The notes below the pieces were generated by a model, which was not told the DNA's origin, searched no databases, and saw only the letters and a program-made list of their open reading frames with translations. Shown here in pieces: positions 1 through 9,726 of a DNA stretch of 64,000 nucleotides. Position 1 is the stretch's first letter. Each line of letters starts with the position of its first letter. Source of the stretch: Hyphomicrobiales bacterium (GTDB lineage: Bacteria > Pseudomonadota > Alphaproteobacteria > Rhizobiales > JACESI01); contig JBDWKL010000013.1 in the NCBI GenBank assembly GCA_039973685.1, positions 1 to 64,000 of the forward strand. The letters run 5' to 3'. The position numbers were made by a program, and so were the translations under genes.

Positions 1-1
1 T

Positions 2-3000
2 GTTGCAACTCTTGCAGCAACTGATGTTGACGGCGATGCCCTTACATACACACTCTCAGGCGAAGGCTCTGAGAACTTCACTGTCAATGAGAACGGTGAA
101 GTGGTTGTGGCTGAAGGTGCTGACATCAACTTTGAAGAAGTAACAGAGTTTACCTTAAACGTTGAGGTTACCGACGGAAACGGCGGCACAACATCTGGCG
201 AACTTGCAATCGACGTCACAAACGTCAACGAGACACCAATCGATCTTGTAGCAACTGGCGGCGATGTTGCTGAGAATGTTGAAGCAGGCACTGTGGTTGC
301 TAACCTATCAGTGGGCGATACAGACGCAAACGACACACACACATTCGAACTTTCTGGCGAAGGCTCAGAAAACTTCGCAATCGTGGATGGTCAAGTGGTT
401 GTGGCTGAGGGTGCAGACATCGACTTTGAAGATACTTCTTCATATGACCTTACGATCACGGCGACAGATGCTGGCGGCTTGTCAGTAGATACATCGCTGG
501 TTGTGAACGTAGGTGACGTTGATGAGAACGTTGTTCCGATTGCCCAAAACGATACGGTAAGCGTGGATACGCCTGACAATGGCTTCTTCTTCGTGAACTC
601 ATCGCAATTTGGTACATTCGACCCGGAAACTGGTACATCTGAAGTATTGGGCGACACAAATGGCCAAGTATATAGCGATGTGGCAGTCAACAGTGATGGT
701 GAAGTCTTCGCCCTCGTCTTCCCAGCGGGTGACTTGGTAGAGCTTGACCCATCTAATGGTGATATCATTCAATCAATCCCGTCAGATCTTCCATTTGGTA
801 CAAACGCTCTCGTGGTTGCACCAGACGGTGAGGTTTATGCAAGTGCCTTCAACAGCACTGAACTGTTCAGTGTTGACCTGGAAACCGGTGAATCGACTGT
901 GGTCGGCGATGTAGGAGCTCAATCGGGTGGTGACTTAGCAATTGTTGATGGTGAGTTATATCTTGCAACTCTCGATCAAGAAATTATCCGCATTGACCTG
1001 GACGGTGCAGAAGGTGGTTCAATCCCAACTGAGGTCGTTGCGAGCGATTTCACTAACGGCGAGAACATCTTTGGTATCGCGTCAAATGGTGATGGCGAAC
1101 TGATTGCAATTGATACAGAAAACCGCGTTTACGGAGTTGATATTGAAACAGGTGAAACTGTTGAAGTACAAGACCTGAGCGACGCTTTGGCTGGTGATGT
1201 CTTTGGCATTGCAGGTCAGTCAGAAACAGCAGGCTTTACAAGCGGCAACGTATTGGCAAACGATACAGATGCTGATGGCGATGCTCTGACGGTTACAGCA
1301 ATCGAATTTGATGGCCAATCTGTTGAGGTTGGTTCTGAAATCGAGGGCGAATTTGGTACCTTCACATTGGAAGCAGATGGTTCATTTACTTTCCAAATCA
1401 ATGAAGAAGCTGATGCATTCGCAGCGCTTGATGGCGGTGAAATTGCTGGCCAATCATTGACATACACAGTGACTGATGCTGCTGGCGAATCCGCTACAGC
1501 AACCTTGACTGCAAATGTTACTGGTGACAACGACGCTCCTGTGGACATCAACTGGTCTAACGACACAATTGCTGAAAACTCAGCTGCCGGTACTGTTGTT
1601 GCAACAATCAACATCGTGGATGTAGATGCAGGTGACAGCCATACAATTGAATTGTCAGGCGAAGGCGCTGATCAGTTCGAGGTGGTTGATGGTCAATTGG
1701 TTGTCGCAGAAGGTGCAAACCTCGACTTCGAAACGGCGACATCACATGATTTGACTTTGACGGTTACAGACGAAGGCGGCAACGTTATCACTGAGACTGT
1801 TTCGATCAATGTCTCAGATGTTGTTGAAAACCAAGCGCCAGTCGATCTAGTTGTAACCGGCACTGTACAAGAGAGCCAGACCGGCCAAGGCGAAAACCTT
1901 CTAGTCAACGGCAGCTTCGAAGCTGACGATGTTCGTGATGGTGGCTTTGCTCAATTCAACGACATTGAAGGTTGGCAGGCCTCTGACAAAGCCGAAATCT
2001 GGGATAGCTTGCAAGGCCGCGAAGGCAGTGAAGGCGAGCAGTTCTTGGAGCTTGATGGCCGCGCTGGTGAGCAAAACAGCATATCACAAGATGTTCAAAC
2101 GGTTGACGGAGAAACATATACTCTGACATTCGACAGTGCATCACGCAGCACAGACTATAGCAACGAAGTTGAAGTTTATTGGAACGGTGAATTGGTCGAC
2201 ACAATCGATGCTAATTCAACAGAGTGGCAGAACTTTAGCTTCGAAGTTGAAGGCACTGGTGGACTTGATACGCTTGAGTTCCGTGAGCCTGCTGATGATA
2301 CTGACTCTGTTGGTGGCTTCCTCGACAACATCTCATTGGTAAGCAACAATACGCTTGTTGAAAGCAGTGAGGGTATTCAGGTTGACGAGAATGCAGTGGC
2401 TGGCACTGAAGTTGCTGATCTTGCAGGTATCGATCCAGATGCTGGTGACACCCTCACCTTCACTTTGGTGGATGGCGAAGGCAATCCAGTTGAAGACGAT
2501 AACTTCGAAATCGTTGGCGACAAGATCGTTGTCAAAGATGGTGCAGATATCAACTTTGAAGCAACTGAAAGCCTATCACTCAACGTTCAAGTTGCTGACC
2601 AAGATGGCGCCACTCATGTGGAAGAAGTTACAATCGACGTCAATGACATCACTGAAGTAGCAACAACGATCACGCTTTCATCTAACGATGTTGATGAAAA
2701 TGCTGAAGGCGCTGTGGTTGGTCAGTTGAGCACTGATATTGGCGATGCGGGTGTAACGTTCCAAGTTTCAGATGAGCGCTTTGAGGTGGTTGACGGTCAA
2801 CTACAAGTCAAGAGTGATGTATCATTTGATTTTGAAACAGAACCAACCGTTGATGTGACAGTCTCTGCTGTTGAAAGCGCGGGCCCTAGCACTTTGTTCA
2901 CTGAAGATTTCAGCGAAAACAATAGTGGCACTCAAGACTTTAGCCGTGTTGGAAATGATCGTACATCGGAGTTCAAAACCGAAACGATTGATATTTCAAA

Positions 3001-4318
3001 TGCTGAAGGTGTGTCGATCTCGTTCGAACTGTCTGGCCAAGGTGGTCTTGATGAAAGCGGCCGAAATGCTGACAACATCACGGTTTATGCCAACGTCGAT
3101 GGCGAGCGTATCGAACTTGTCAATGACAACGGCACAATTGATAATGGTCCATCTTTCACCTTCGATAATATTCCTGAAGGGTCAGAGCTCACCATCGAAA
3201 TTGAAACCGATGTATCATTCAGAGGTGAATCTTACAGCGTCGACAACATTAAAGTTGAAGCCCAAGATGTTGTGCAGGAAGTACTCAGCGAAACATTGAC
3301 TATCGACGTCAATGACATCGAGGAAGCGACTGCTGCGACAGTTGAAGCACCATCGATTGATCTTGGTCAGTTTGATCAAGCCGACGGTGGCCGTGTCTTC
3401 GACCTCGACAATGGAAGCAACCAGCGTAACTTCTCGACTGAAAATCAAGAGACTAACCTTGATGGATCACGGACAGTTGGTGGCGAGCATTCAGGTGCTG
3501 GCGATGACACTATCCACGGCAATGGCGGCGACGATCTGTTGTTTGCTGGAGCTGGCAACGATGACGTTCGCGGTGGTGAAGGTAATGACGAACTGCACGG
3601 CGGCGAAGGCAACGATACGCTAGAAGGCGGCTTTGGCGACGACCAATTGGTTGGTGGCGAAGGCGTAGACCGTGCATTGTTCGATGGCAACCGTGAGGAT
3701 TACACTGTCGCTGAAAACGAAGATGGTACTTTCTCTGTCACAGACAACCGTGACAACAACAACGAAGGTACGGACACAACGCATGGTGTGGAAGTCTTCC
3801 AGTTCGACGATGTAGCACTCGACACAGAAACTGTTGTTGATTACGACGCACCATCTATCGAGCCAACAATTGCAGATCTTGAAATTCAAACCGACAACAC
3901 CATCCAAGGTGACCAAGGTGGCAATTTCTTGAACTTCAACAATTCAGGCAACGAGCACTTCGAAGGCCGTGGTGGCAACGATACAATCTTCGGCGGCAAC
4001 GGCGATGATATTATCGATGGCGGACTTGGTAACGACACGCTTCATGGCGACGCAGGCAATGACCTGTTCACCTTTGAAGCTGGTGATGGCAACGACACTG
4101 TTCACGGTGGCGAAGGTGGCGGTTGGACCGATGCAATTGAGCTGGAAAATGTACCAGACTCAAGCTTCGGCAACTCATGGACGCTCACTCTCGATCAAGG
4201 TGAGATCACAGGCCAAGATGCTGGTGCGCTTACATTGTCAGATGATAGTGCTGGTACCATCAACTTCGACGATGGCTCATCTATCGACTTCTACCAGATC
4301 GAACAGATCCAGTGGTAA
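2..4318 (+). CDS. Cadherin-repeat / RTX calcium-binding giant adhesin, C-terminal part (5' end outside window)
   Basis: The frame is open from the first bases of the window, so the N-terminus is missing. The visible part of about 1,440 residues is strongly acidic. It alternates cadherin-like repeats (signatures like AENSAAGTVVA and VVAEGADIDFE, at about 100-530, 1535-1840, 2370-2860) with other modules. One is a stretch of propeller-like strands (about 570-1215: FGTFDPETG, LFSVDLETG, YGVDIETG). Another is a VCBS-like segment (1245-1530, NDTDADGDALTV). Two beta-sandwich segments resemble carbohydrate-binding modules (1890-2345, starting LLVNGSFE; and 2895-3270). Two blocks of RTX nonapeptides (GGxGNDxLx) lie at about 3494-3690 and 3968-4125. 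The protein ends with the hydrophobic tail usual in type I secretion substrates (FYQIEQIQW). Family knowledge: such proteins leave by a TolC-type I system, fold on binding calcium and act as surface adhesins. No secretion genes lie downstream in the window. The exact ligand is unknown. Confidence 0.85.
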   Translation, partial: VATLAATDVDGDALTYTLSGEGSENFTVNENGEVVVAEGADINFEEVTEFTLNVEVTDGNGGTTSGELAIDVTNVNETPIDLVATGGDVAENVEAGTVVANLSVGDTDANDTHTFELSGEGSENFAIVDGQVVVAEGADIDFEDTSSYDLTITATDAGGLSVDTSLVVNVGDVDENVVPIAQNDTVSVDTPDNGFFFVNSSQFGTFDPETGTSEVLGDTNGQVYSDVAVNSDGEVFALVFPAGDLVELDPSNGDIIQSIPSDLPFGTNALVVAPDGEVYASAFNSTELFSVDLETGESTVVGDVGAQSGGDLAIVDGELYLATLDQEIIRIDLDGAEGGSIPTEVVASDFTNGENIFGIASNGDGELIAIDTENRVYGVDIETGETVEVQDLSDALAGDVFGIAGQSETAGFTSGNVLANDTDADGDALTVTAIEFDGQSVEVGSEIEGEFGTFTLEADGSFTFQINEEADAFAALDGGEIAGQSLTYTVTDAAGESATATLTANVTGDNDAPVDINWSNDTIAENSAAGTVVATINIVDVDAGDSHTIELSGEGADQFEVVDGQLVVAEGANLDFETATSHDLTLTVTDEGGNVITETVSINVSDVVENQAPVDLVVTGTVQESQTGQGENLLVNGSFEADDVRDGGFAQFNDIEGWQASDKAEIWDSLQGREGSEGEQFLELDGRAGEQNSISQDVQTVDGETYTLTFDSASRSTDYSNEVEVYWNGELVDTIDANSTEWQNFSFEVEGTGGLDTLEFREPADDTDSVGGFLDNISLVSNNTLVESSEGIQVDENAVAGTEVADLAGIDPDAGDTLTFTLVDGEGNPVEDDNFEIVGDKIVVKDGADINFEATESLSLNVQVADQDGATHVEEVTIDVNDITEVATTITLSSNDVDENAEGAVVGQLSTDIGDAGVTFQVSDERFEVVDGQLQVKSDVSFDFETEPTVDVTVSAVESAGPSTLFTEDFSENNSGTQDFSRVGNDRTSEFKTETIDISNAEGVSISFELSGQGGLDESGRNADNITVYANVDGERIELVNDNGTIDNGPSFTFDNIPEGSELTIEIETDVSFRGESYSVDNIKVEAQDVVQEVLSETLTIDVNDIEEATAATVEAPSIDLGQFDQADGGRVFDLDNGSNQRNFSTENQETNLDGSRTVGGEHSGAGDDTIHGNGGDDLLFAGAGNDDVRGGEGNDELHGGEGNDTLEGGFGDDQLVGGEGVDRALFDGNREDYTVAENEDGTFSVTDNRDNNNEGTDTTHGVEVFQFDDVALDTETVVDYDAPSIEPTIADLEIQTDNTIQGDQGGNFLNFNNSGNEHFEGRGGNDTIFGGNGDDIIDGGLGNDTLHGDAGNDLFTFEAGDGNDTVHGGEGGGWTDAIELENVPDSSFGNSWTLTLDQGEITGQDAGALTLSDDSAGTINFDDGSSIDFYQIEQIQW

Positions 4319-4343
4319 TCGAGCAAACCACAAAATAACAAAG

Positions 4344-4370
4344 CGGCGCCTTAGGGCGCCGTTTTTATTT
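4344..4370 (+). terminator. Rho-independent terminator of the RTX gene
   Basis: A GC-rich hairpin (CGGCGCC, loop TTAG, GGCGCCG, 4344-4361) is followed by GTTTTTATTT. It lies 25 nt after the RTX stop and just before the 3' end of the convergent quinone reductase gene, so it may stop both transcripts. Confidence 0.85.
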
Positions 4371-5126
4371 TGTCTGCCGGACAAATGGAGAGTAATCAGG
4401 CGCGTCTTTTAGCAGCCTATTTGTCTCATCAAAGTCGGTGTCAGAATTGTAAGGAACAAAGGAACGGTCACCCAACGAAGAAATCGTCCCACTCCAACGC
4501 TTTTCATAAGAATCAATAAAGGAGTTGGCCCCATCGTGCCCTTCGATGAAAGATACACCGCCAACCCCGTAAAACACTTCAGGCTGGTATACTTGAAAGC
4601 CAAGATAGCGAAACGGAAACAGAACGGGCCATAGATGCATCATGGTGTCGCCTTCTCGCCCGTTGTGAGAACATGACGCCTCACTCGCACCAGTGGTGAC
4701 ACAGGCAATCATTTTCTTACCCGCACAGATGCCGCGATCATAACGCTCTAAGCTCTTGTACATTTTGCCATAAGCAAAAACGCGGTCCATCCAGCCTTTT
4801 AAAATGGCGGGAGGACCAAACCACCAAAGCGGGAAATGAACGACCAGTAGGTCGCAGGCCAGAATATTATCAATTTCCGCCTGAACATCGGCAGGCAATG
4901 TACCCTCACCCGCATTATATCGCTGTTCTGTTTGGGCGTGAAATACCTCATCATTCGACCGATTGGTGAAATGCTCTGCTTTTTCACACGGGTCAAAGCC
5001 GATCTGGTACAGATCTGATTGGGTGACGCTATAGCCTTGTTGCTCAAGACTTCGAACAGTCAAATTTGCCAAGAGGCCATTGAATGATTTCACCTCTGGA
5101 TGCGCGAGTACGATATGGGCTTTCAT
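4365..5126 (-). CDS. NAD(P)H dehydrogenase (quinone) / flavodoxin-like oxidoreductase
   Basis: A 253-residue flavodoxin_2 family protein of the MdaB/NQO1/KefF type. It starts MKAHIVLAHPE and shows the flavin-binding segment VVHFPLWWFGPPAILKGW, where the aromatic patch stacks on FMN/FAD, followed by DRVFAYG and VTTGASE. These enzymes reduce quinones and other electrophiles by two electrons using NAD(P)H. I chose the ATG at 5126 because the longer reading starts with GTG and adds only MEH. It is the last gene of a short minus-strand group behind a GST and trhO, which together suggest handling of reactive compounds. The substrate cannot be told from sequence. Confidence 0.8.
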   Translation of the reverse strand: MKAHIVLAHPEVKSFNGLLANLTVRSLEQQGYSVTQSDLYQIGFDPCEKAEHFTNRSNDEVFHAQTEQRYNAGEGTLPADVQAEIDNILACDLLVVHFPLWWFGPPAILKGWMDRVFAYGKMYKSLERYDRGICAGKKMIACVTTGASEASCSHNGREGDTMMHLWPVLFPFRYLGFQVYQPEVFYGVGGVSFIEGHDGANSFIDSYEKRWSGTISSLGDRSFVPYNSDTDFDETNRLLKDAPDYSPFVRQTK

Positions 5127-5161
5127 ATGTTCCACTTTCTCAAGACATCGAAATAGAACCC

Positions 5162-5848
5162 TTAACCAGCCGCTTTTTCCATTTTTGCTTCTTGCGGAAA
5201 AATCAAAAGCTCATCTTCTGGCTTCCAAGGGTTTTGCTTGATCATAATGTCGGCAAATATTTTGGACGTTAAATGCCGCTCTAACCACGCTTGCAAATGT
5301 GGCAATTCGAGACCGTCAAACCAATCACGTTTCACATTGGCAAATTGGCGGACGAAGGGAAATATTGCATAGTCAGCAAGGCTGGCTTGTTCTGCTAGGA
5401 GGTTTGCATGGTGGGCCAAATAGCCGTTCCATTTTGTTAAAATCTCGACAGCAGCATCCCGACTTTCTATCGCATCAACACCCTCATAGCGGTTAGGGTA
5501 TTTATAGCGATCAAGATGATGCTTAAAAGTTGTGTCGCACTCTTCGATCAGCTCATTAGAACGCTGGGTCATTTCAGCACTTAGCGGCAACCATGCATGT
5601 GGGTCATTTTGTTGAAGTGCCCACAGCATCACATCGAAGCTCTCATCGATCACCTTGCCATCAGGAGTTTGCACGACGGGGACGGTGGCCTTTGGTGAAA
5701 TTTCCACCATATGCTCTGGCTTATCGCGCAGCACGAGTTCGCGCCATTCCATCTTGATGCCAGACGCATAAATCCCCATCCGCGCGCGCATCGCATAAGG
5801 GCAGCGGCGGAAGGTGTAGAGGACGGGTTTGTCTGTGGCATCAAGCAT
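5162..5848 (-). CDS. Glutathione S-transferase family protein
   Basis: 228 residues. The N-terminal thioredoxin-like domain reads VLYTFRRCPYAMRARM with a CPYA motif at about residues 16-19, as in glutaredoxin-like and omega/beta GSTs. The cis-proline motif ATVPVV and the ESFDVMLW glutathione-binding segment follow, then an all-helical C-terminal domain with the conserved SLADYAIFPFVRQF helix. It probably conjugates or reduces substrates with glutathione in the cytosol. It lies 12 nt downstream of trhO on the same strand and 35 nt upstream of the quinone reductase, so co-transcription is likely. The substrate is unknown. Confidence 0.85.
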   Translation of the reverse strand: MLDATDKPVLYTFRRCPYAMRARMGIYASGIKMEWRELVLRDKPEHMVEISPKATVPVVQTPDGKVIDESFDVMLWALQQNDPHAWLPLSAEMTQRSNELIEECDTTFKHHLDRYKYPNRYEGVDAIESRDAAVEILTKWNGYLAHHANLLAEQASLADYAIFPFVRQFANVKRDWFDGLELPHLQAWLERHLTSKIFADIMIKQNPWKPEDELLIFPQEAKMEKAAG

Positions 5849-5860
5849 GAGAGTCAGGAC

Positions 5861-6787
5861 CTAGCGACCAGTTTTCTTTTGTCCAAGATGCTCTTCACCG
5901 CGCAATTGAGCAAGTTCAATTTGTTTTTGGCGATCTGCAAAGCGTCGTTTTTGTTCATCGCTTTGTTCATCATGACAACGCGGGCAAGCGACACCCGCAA
6001 TATAAAATTCAGATGCTTTCGCCTCTTCATCAATGGGATGACGGCAGGCATGACACATATCATAGTCACCCACTTCCAAGCCGTGGCGCACTGATACCCG
6101 CTGGTCAAAGACAAAGCACTCGCCTTCCCAAAGGCTCTTTTCTTCCGGCACATGCTCCAGATATTTCAAAATACCACCCTTGAGATGGTAGACTGTGTCA
6201 AAGCCTTCATTGAGCATGAAAGAGGATGCTTTTTCGCAGCGAATGCCGCCGGTGCAAAACATGGCGACTTTTTTGGTTTTCGCAAGCTCAGGATTTTCGC
6301 GCACCCACGTTGGGAACTCACGAAACGATGTCGTCTCAGGGTCAACAGCCCCTTTGAAGGTTCCGATTGAAACCTCATAATCGTTGCGCGTATCGATGAC
6401 GATCACATCAGGATCTGAAATAACATCGTTCCAATCTTGCGGGTCGACATATTGGCCGACCGCTTGATTGGGATCGACACCCTCAACACCCATGGTGACA
6501 ATTTCCCGCTTCAATCGCACCTTCATGCGGTAAAACGGTTTGTCATCTGCCCAGCTCTCTTTGTGATCGAGATCAGCGCAACCGGGTATCTTGGTTTTGA
6601 TATGCCCAAGCACCGCATCAAGCCCCTCGCGTGAACCTGAGATCGTGCCGTTAATGCCTTCTGATGCCAAGAGCACAGTGCCCATTACATCATACGCATC
6701 ACACACAGCTTGCAACGGCTGTTGATGGATTTCAAAGTCGGGGAGCGACGTGAATTTATAAAGGGCGGCAACGATAAATTGGGTCAT
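5861..6787 (-). CDS. trhO: tRNA uridine(34) hydroxylase TrhO (YceA-type rhodanese)
   Basis: 308 residues, full length for TrhO. The N-terminal UPF0176 domain ([25 protein letters not shown]) precedes a rhodanese domain ([18 protein letters not shown]) with the catalytic loop CTGGIRCE. After it comes a C-terminal cysteine-rich segment ([15 protein letters not shown]). Known role: oxygen-dependent formation of 5-hydroxyuridine at the wobble position of certain tRNAs. The motif order and the zinc-like tail leave little doubt. It is the first gene of a three-gene minus-strand group with the GST and quinone reductase genes. Confidence 0.93.
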   Translation of the reverse strand: MTQFIVAALYKFTSLPDFEIHQQPLQAVCDAYDVMGTVLLASEGINGTISGSREGLDAVLGHIKTKIPGCADLDHKESWADDKPFYRMKVRLKREIVTMGVEGVDPNQAVGQYVDPQDWNDVISDPDVIVIDTRNDYEVSIGTFKGAVDPETTSFREFPTWVRENPELAKTKKVAMFCTGGIRCEKASSFMLNEGFDTVYHLKGGILKYLEHVPEEKSLWEGECFVFDQRVSVRHGLEVGDYDMCHACRHPIDEEAKASEFYIAGVACPRCHDEQSDEQKRRFADRQKQIELAQLRGEEHLGQKKTGR

Positions 6788-6826
6788 GGGGCTGGTTTAA
6801 TCCTGAATGACCCAATTTTCAATCGG

Positions 6827-7966
6827 TTAAACAACAAGGCCCAACACATCACGCAAACGATTCACGGTGCGATCGACATCAGCAAGCTTATCAAGGCCAA
6901 ACAACCCGAGGCGGAACGTTTTAAAATCATCAGGTTCATCACACTGCAAAGGCACGCCAGCAGCCGTCTGCATGCCGTTGGCTGCAAATTTACTACCGTT
7001 TTGGATGCCGTCATCTTCTGTATAACTCACCACCACACCGGGTGCCTCAAAACCAGAAGCCGCAACGCTTTTAAAACCGTTGTCCGCAAGCAGTGCCCGC
7101 ACACGACGGCCCAACTCGAATTGGCGTTCTTTAAGAACGTCAAAACCAATGTCACGGGTTTCAACCATCGTGTCACGAAAGCCGCGTAGTGCATCCGTTG
7201 GCATAGTGCTGTGATAAGCATGGCCGCCATTGATATAGGCTTGCATGATCTGGTGCCATTTCGCGAGATCAACAGCAAAGCTTGTGCTTTTTGTGTTTGG
7301 CAAAATCTCAAGCGCCCGCTCATTCATCATCACAAGACCAGCAGATGGTGAAGAGCTCCAGCCCTTTTGTGGTGCGCTAATCAACACATCCACGCCGATC
7401 TCTTTCATATCAACCCAGATGGCGCCTGATGCGATACAATCAAGGACAAACAGTGCACCAACTTCGTGAGCTGCGTCTGATAATTGTTTCATATAATCAT
7501 CTGAAAGGATGACACCGGATGATGTCTCAACATGCGGCGCAAAAACAACCGCTGGCTTTTCTGCCTTGATGCGGGCAACTACCTCGTCAATTTCCATTGG
7601 AGCGAAAGGCGATTGGTGTTCATCGGCCAAACGCTGAGCCTTTAGAACTTCAGCAGAAGCTGGGATATCACCTGCTTCAAAAATTTGCGTCCAACGAAAA
7701 GAAAACCAACCATTACGTATCACCATAACTTTTTTGTCGGTCGCAAATTGGCGAGCCACAGCCTCCATTGCAAAGCTACCCCCCCCTGGGACGACGACGG
7801 CTGCATCTGCATTATAGGCTTCGTTTAAAATCGCATAAATGTCGCGCATAACACCTTGGAACGCCTGCGACATATGGTTGAGGGATCGGTCAGTAAAGAC
7901 GACGGAATACTCAAGAAGTCCGTCGGGATCGACAGCACTAAAAGGCTTGTTCATAGGATTTTCCAT
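6827..7966 (-). CDS. Class V aminotransferase (alanine-glyoxylate / phosphonate type)
   Basis: 379 residues, PLP-dependent fold type I. The glycine motif VVVPGGGSFAMEAVARQF binds the cofactor phosphate. VLDCIASGAIWVDMKEIGVD contains the aspartate that contacts the pyridine nitrogen, and the PLP lysine sits in SAPQKGWSSS. The nearest described groups are alanine-glyoxylate, serine-glyoxylate and 2-aminoethylphosphonate transaminases. No glyoxylate or phosphonate gene is adjacent, so the substrate is open. Two starts are possible: ATG 7966 and ATG 7954 four codons in, the latter with TGGA about 8 nt ahead. It is separated from the upstream GMC operon by a terminator. Confidence 0.8.
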   Translation of the reverse strand: MENPMNKPFSAVDPDGLLEYSVVFTDRSLNHMSQAFQGVMRDIYAILNEAYNADAAVVVPGGGSFAMEAVARQFATDKKVMVIRNGWFSFRWTQIFEAGDIPASAEVLKAQRLADEHQSPFAPMEIDEVVARIKAEKPAVVFAPHVETSSGVILSDDYMKQLSDAAHEVGALFVLDCIASGAIWVDMKEIGVDVLISAPQKGWSSSPSAGLVMMNERALEILPNTKSTSFAVDLAKWHQIMQAYINGGHAYHSTMPTDALRGFRDTMVETRDIGFDVLKERQFELGRRVRALLADNGFKSVAASGFEAPGVVVSYTEDDGIQNGSKFAANGMQTAAGVPLQCDEPDDFKTFRLGLFGLDKLADVDRTVNRLRDVLGLVV

Positions 7967-8090
7967 TCTTGGATGTCAGGCTATTTGGGAGGTGCCTGCT
8001 GATGGAGCGTAATAAAATGATTAGGGTATGATGAGTCAAGGTTCCTATGAAGAATAGTGACGTAATAAATTCACAATTACCTTTTGTCGC

Positions 8091-8115
8091 AAAAAGCCCC
8101 GCACGAATGCGGGGC
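8091..8115 (-). terminator. Rho-independent terminator of the GMC dehydrogenase operon
   Basis: On the minus strand the stem GCCCCGCA / TGCGGGGC with loop TTCG is followed by TTTTT. It lies 29 nt past the stop of the GMC subunit gene. Confidence 0.88.
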
Positions 8116-8143
8116 CCTGTATTGGATGTCATTCGACGTTTTC

Positions 8144-9715
8144 TTAAAGAGTGCCTGAACCCATTTCTTTTGCGATGTAGTCTGCCTGTCTAATGGCGAG
8201 CGCTACAATCGTGAGTGTCGGGTTTTCAGCGGCACCTGTGGTGAACTGGCTACCATCAGACACAAACAAGTTCTTGATGTCGTGCGTCTGGCCCCATCCA
8301 TTCACCACACCGTCTGACGCCTTCGCACTCATTCGGTTTGTACCGAGATTGTGCGTTGAAGGATAAGGTGGCGTTGGGAAGGTACGTGTTGCCCCAACAG
8401 CATCATAAACCGCGGCCCCTTGCTGATAAGCATGGTCGCGCATGGCAATGTCATTTGGGTGATCATCAAAATGCACATTGGCAACGGGAAGACCGTGCGC
8501 GTCTTTCACGTCTCCATTAAGCGAGATGGCATTGCTTTCTTGAGGCATATCTTCGCCCACAAGCCACATGCCCGCCATATGGTCATAGGCATCGAGAGCT
8601 GTTGTGAACTCTCTGCCCCAACCACCTGGGTCAAGGAAGGCCGCCATAAATGGCAAACCAAGCGCCAATGTTTCCATCTCATAACCACCAACGAAGCCGC
8701 GTGATGGGTCATGACCAGCTTCATCGGTGATGATGCCAGCCATTGTGGTACCGCGATAGAAGTTCACCGGCTTATCAAATAGGCCATAAACTGAACCTGT
8801 CATGTGGCGCATATAGTTTTTGCCCACTTGACCAGACGAGTTCGCCAATCCATCAGGGTACTTGCTAGAGGCTGAGTTGAGCAGAATGCGCGGGCTTTCA
8901 ATTGAGTTACCTGCAACGGCTACAACACGCGCTTTTTGACGATGTTGATTGCCGTCTTTATCTGCATATAGAACGCCTGTTACCTTGCCACTGTCATCAT
9001 GTTCAATTTTGAGAACATGCGCATTGGCGCGTACTTCCAGTTTGCCTGTTGCTTCACCTTTTGGAATTTCCACATAAAGCGTCGACCATTTAGCGCCCCA
9101 CTTACAGCCTTGAAAACAGAAACCTGTTTGTTGGCAGGCTGTGCGGTCATCACGGTCTTGGCTGTTAATCGCCATACGACCTGTGTGACATTCCTTATAG
9201 CCAAGCTTATCGGCACCCGCCTTCATGATTTTGAAGTTGTTATTACCCGGCAATCCCGGAATGCCGTTGGTGCGCGTCACGCCCATTTTGTCTTCGGCTT
9301 TGGCGTAATATGGCTCAAGATCTTTTAGACCAATTGGCCAATCAAGCAGGCTTGCCCCTTCAACTGCGCCGTAAGTCGTGAGTGCTTTGAACTCATGTTC
9401 TTGAATACGCAAAGATGCGCCAGCCCAGTGCGTGGTTGATCCACCGACCGATTTCACGATCCATGCAGGCAAGCCCGCAAAGTCTTTTGCAACCCGCCAA
9501 GAACCAGATGTGGTGCGTGCATCGAGCCAAGCAAGTTGACCGAAACTATCCCACTCGTCGTTGATGAATTCATCATATTCGTGCCGACTACCTGCTTCTA
9601 GGATTACTGTGTCGATACCCTTTTGTGCCAGCTCATTGCCGAGTGTTCCGCCACCCGCGCCAGAGCCGATAATGACGACAACGTTGTCATCGTTTAAATC
9701 ATATGGTGCTGCCAT
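8144..9715 (-). CDS. GMC-family FAD dehydrogenase, large subunit
   Basis: 523 residues. The N-terminal FAD Rossmann motif reads VVIIGSGAGGGTLGNELA, followed by VILEAGS. The GMC signature area GGSTTHWAGASLR and the C-terminal active-site region (STHNLGTNRMS, then SDGSQFTTGAAENPTLT) are present. Such proteins are the catalytic subunits of membrane-bound gluconate, 2-ketogluconate, sorbitol or fructose dehydrogenases. Start ATG 9715 follows GAGGAGGCGAAC; the longer frame beginning at a GTG would run through that Shine-Dalgarno sequence. It sits 11 nt behind the subunit 3 gene, so the two are one operon. No cytochrome subunit is nearby. The sugar or alcohol substrate is unknown. Confidence 0.88.
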   Translation of the reverse strand: MAAPYDLNDDNVVVIIGSGAGGGTLGNELAQKGIDTVILEAGSRHEYDEFINDEWDSFGQLAWLDARTTSGSWRVAKDFAGLPAWIVKSVGGSTTHWAGASLRIQEHEFKALTTYGAVEGASLLDWPIGLKDLEPYYAKAEDKMGVTRTNGIPGLPGNNNFKIMKAGADKLGYKECHTGRMAINSQDRDDRTACQQTGFCFQGCKWGAKWSTLYVEIPKGEATGKLEVRANAHVLKIEHDDSGKVTGVLYADKDGNQHRQKARVVAVAGNSIESPRILLNSASSKYPDGLANSSGQVGKNYMRHMTGSVYGLFDKPVNFYRGTTMAGIITDEAGHDPSRGFVGGYEMETLALGLPFMAAFLDPGGWGREFTTALDAYDHMAGMWLVGEDMPQESNAISLNGDVKDAHGLPVANVHFDDHPNDIAMRDHAYQQGAAVYDAVGATRTFPTPPYPSTHNLGTNRMSAKASDGVVNGWGQTHDIKNLFVSDGSQFTTGAAENPTLTIVALAIRQADYIAKEMGSGTL

Positions 9716-9726
9716 GTTCGCCTCCT

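Noticed and set aside
391-768. Serine/threonine-rich minus-strand frame
   Set aside because: Antisense of the RTX protein, whose repeated composition keeps the other frames open.
3445-3690. Proline/serine-rich minus-strand frame
   Set aside because: Antisense of the RTX nonapeptides (Gly and Asp codons read as Pro and Ser/Val).
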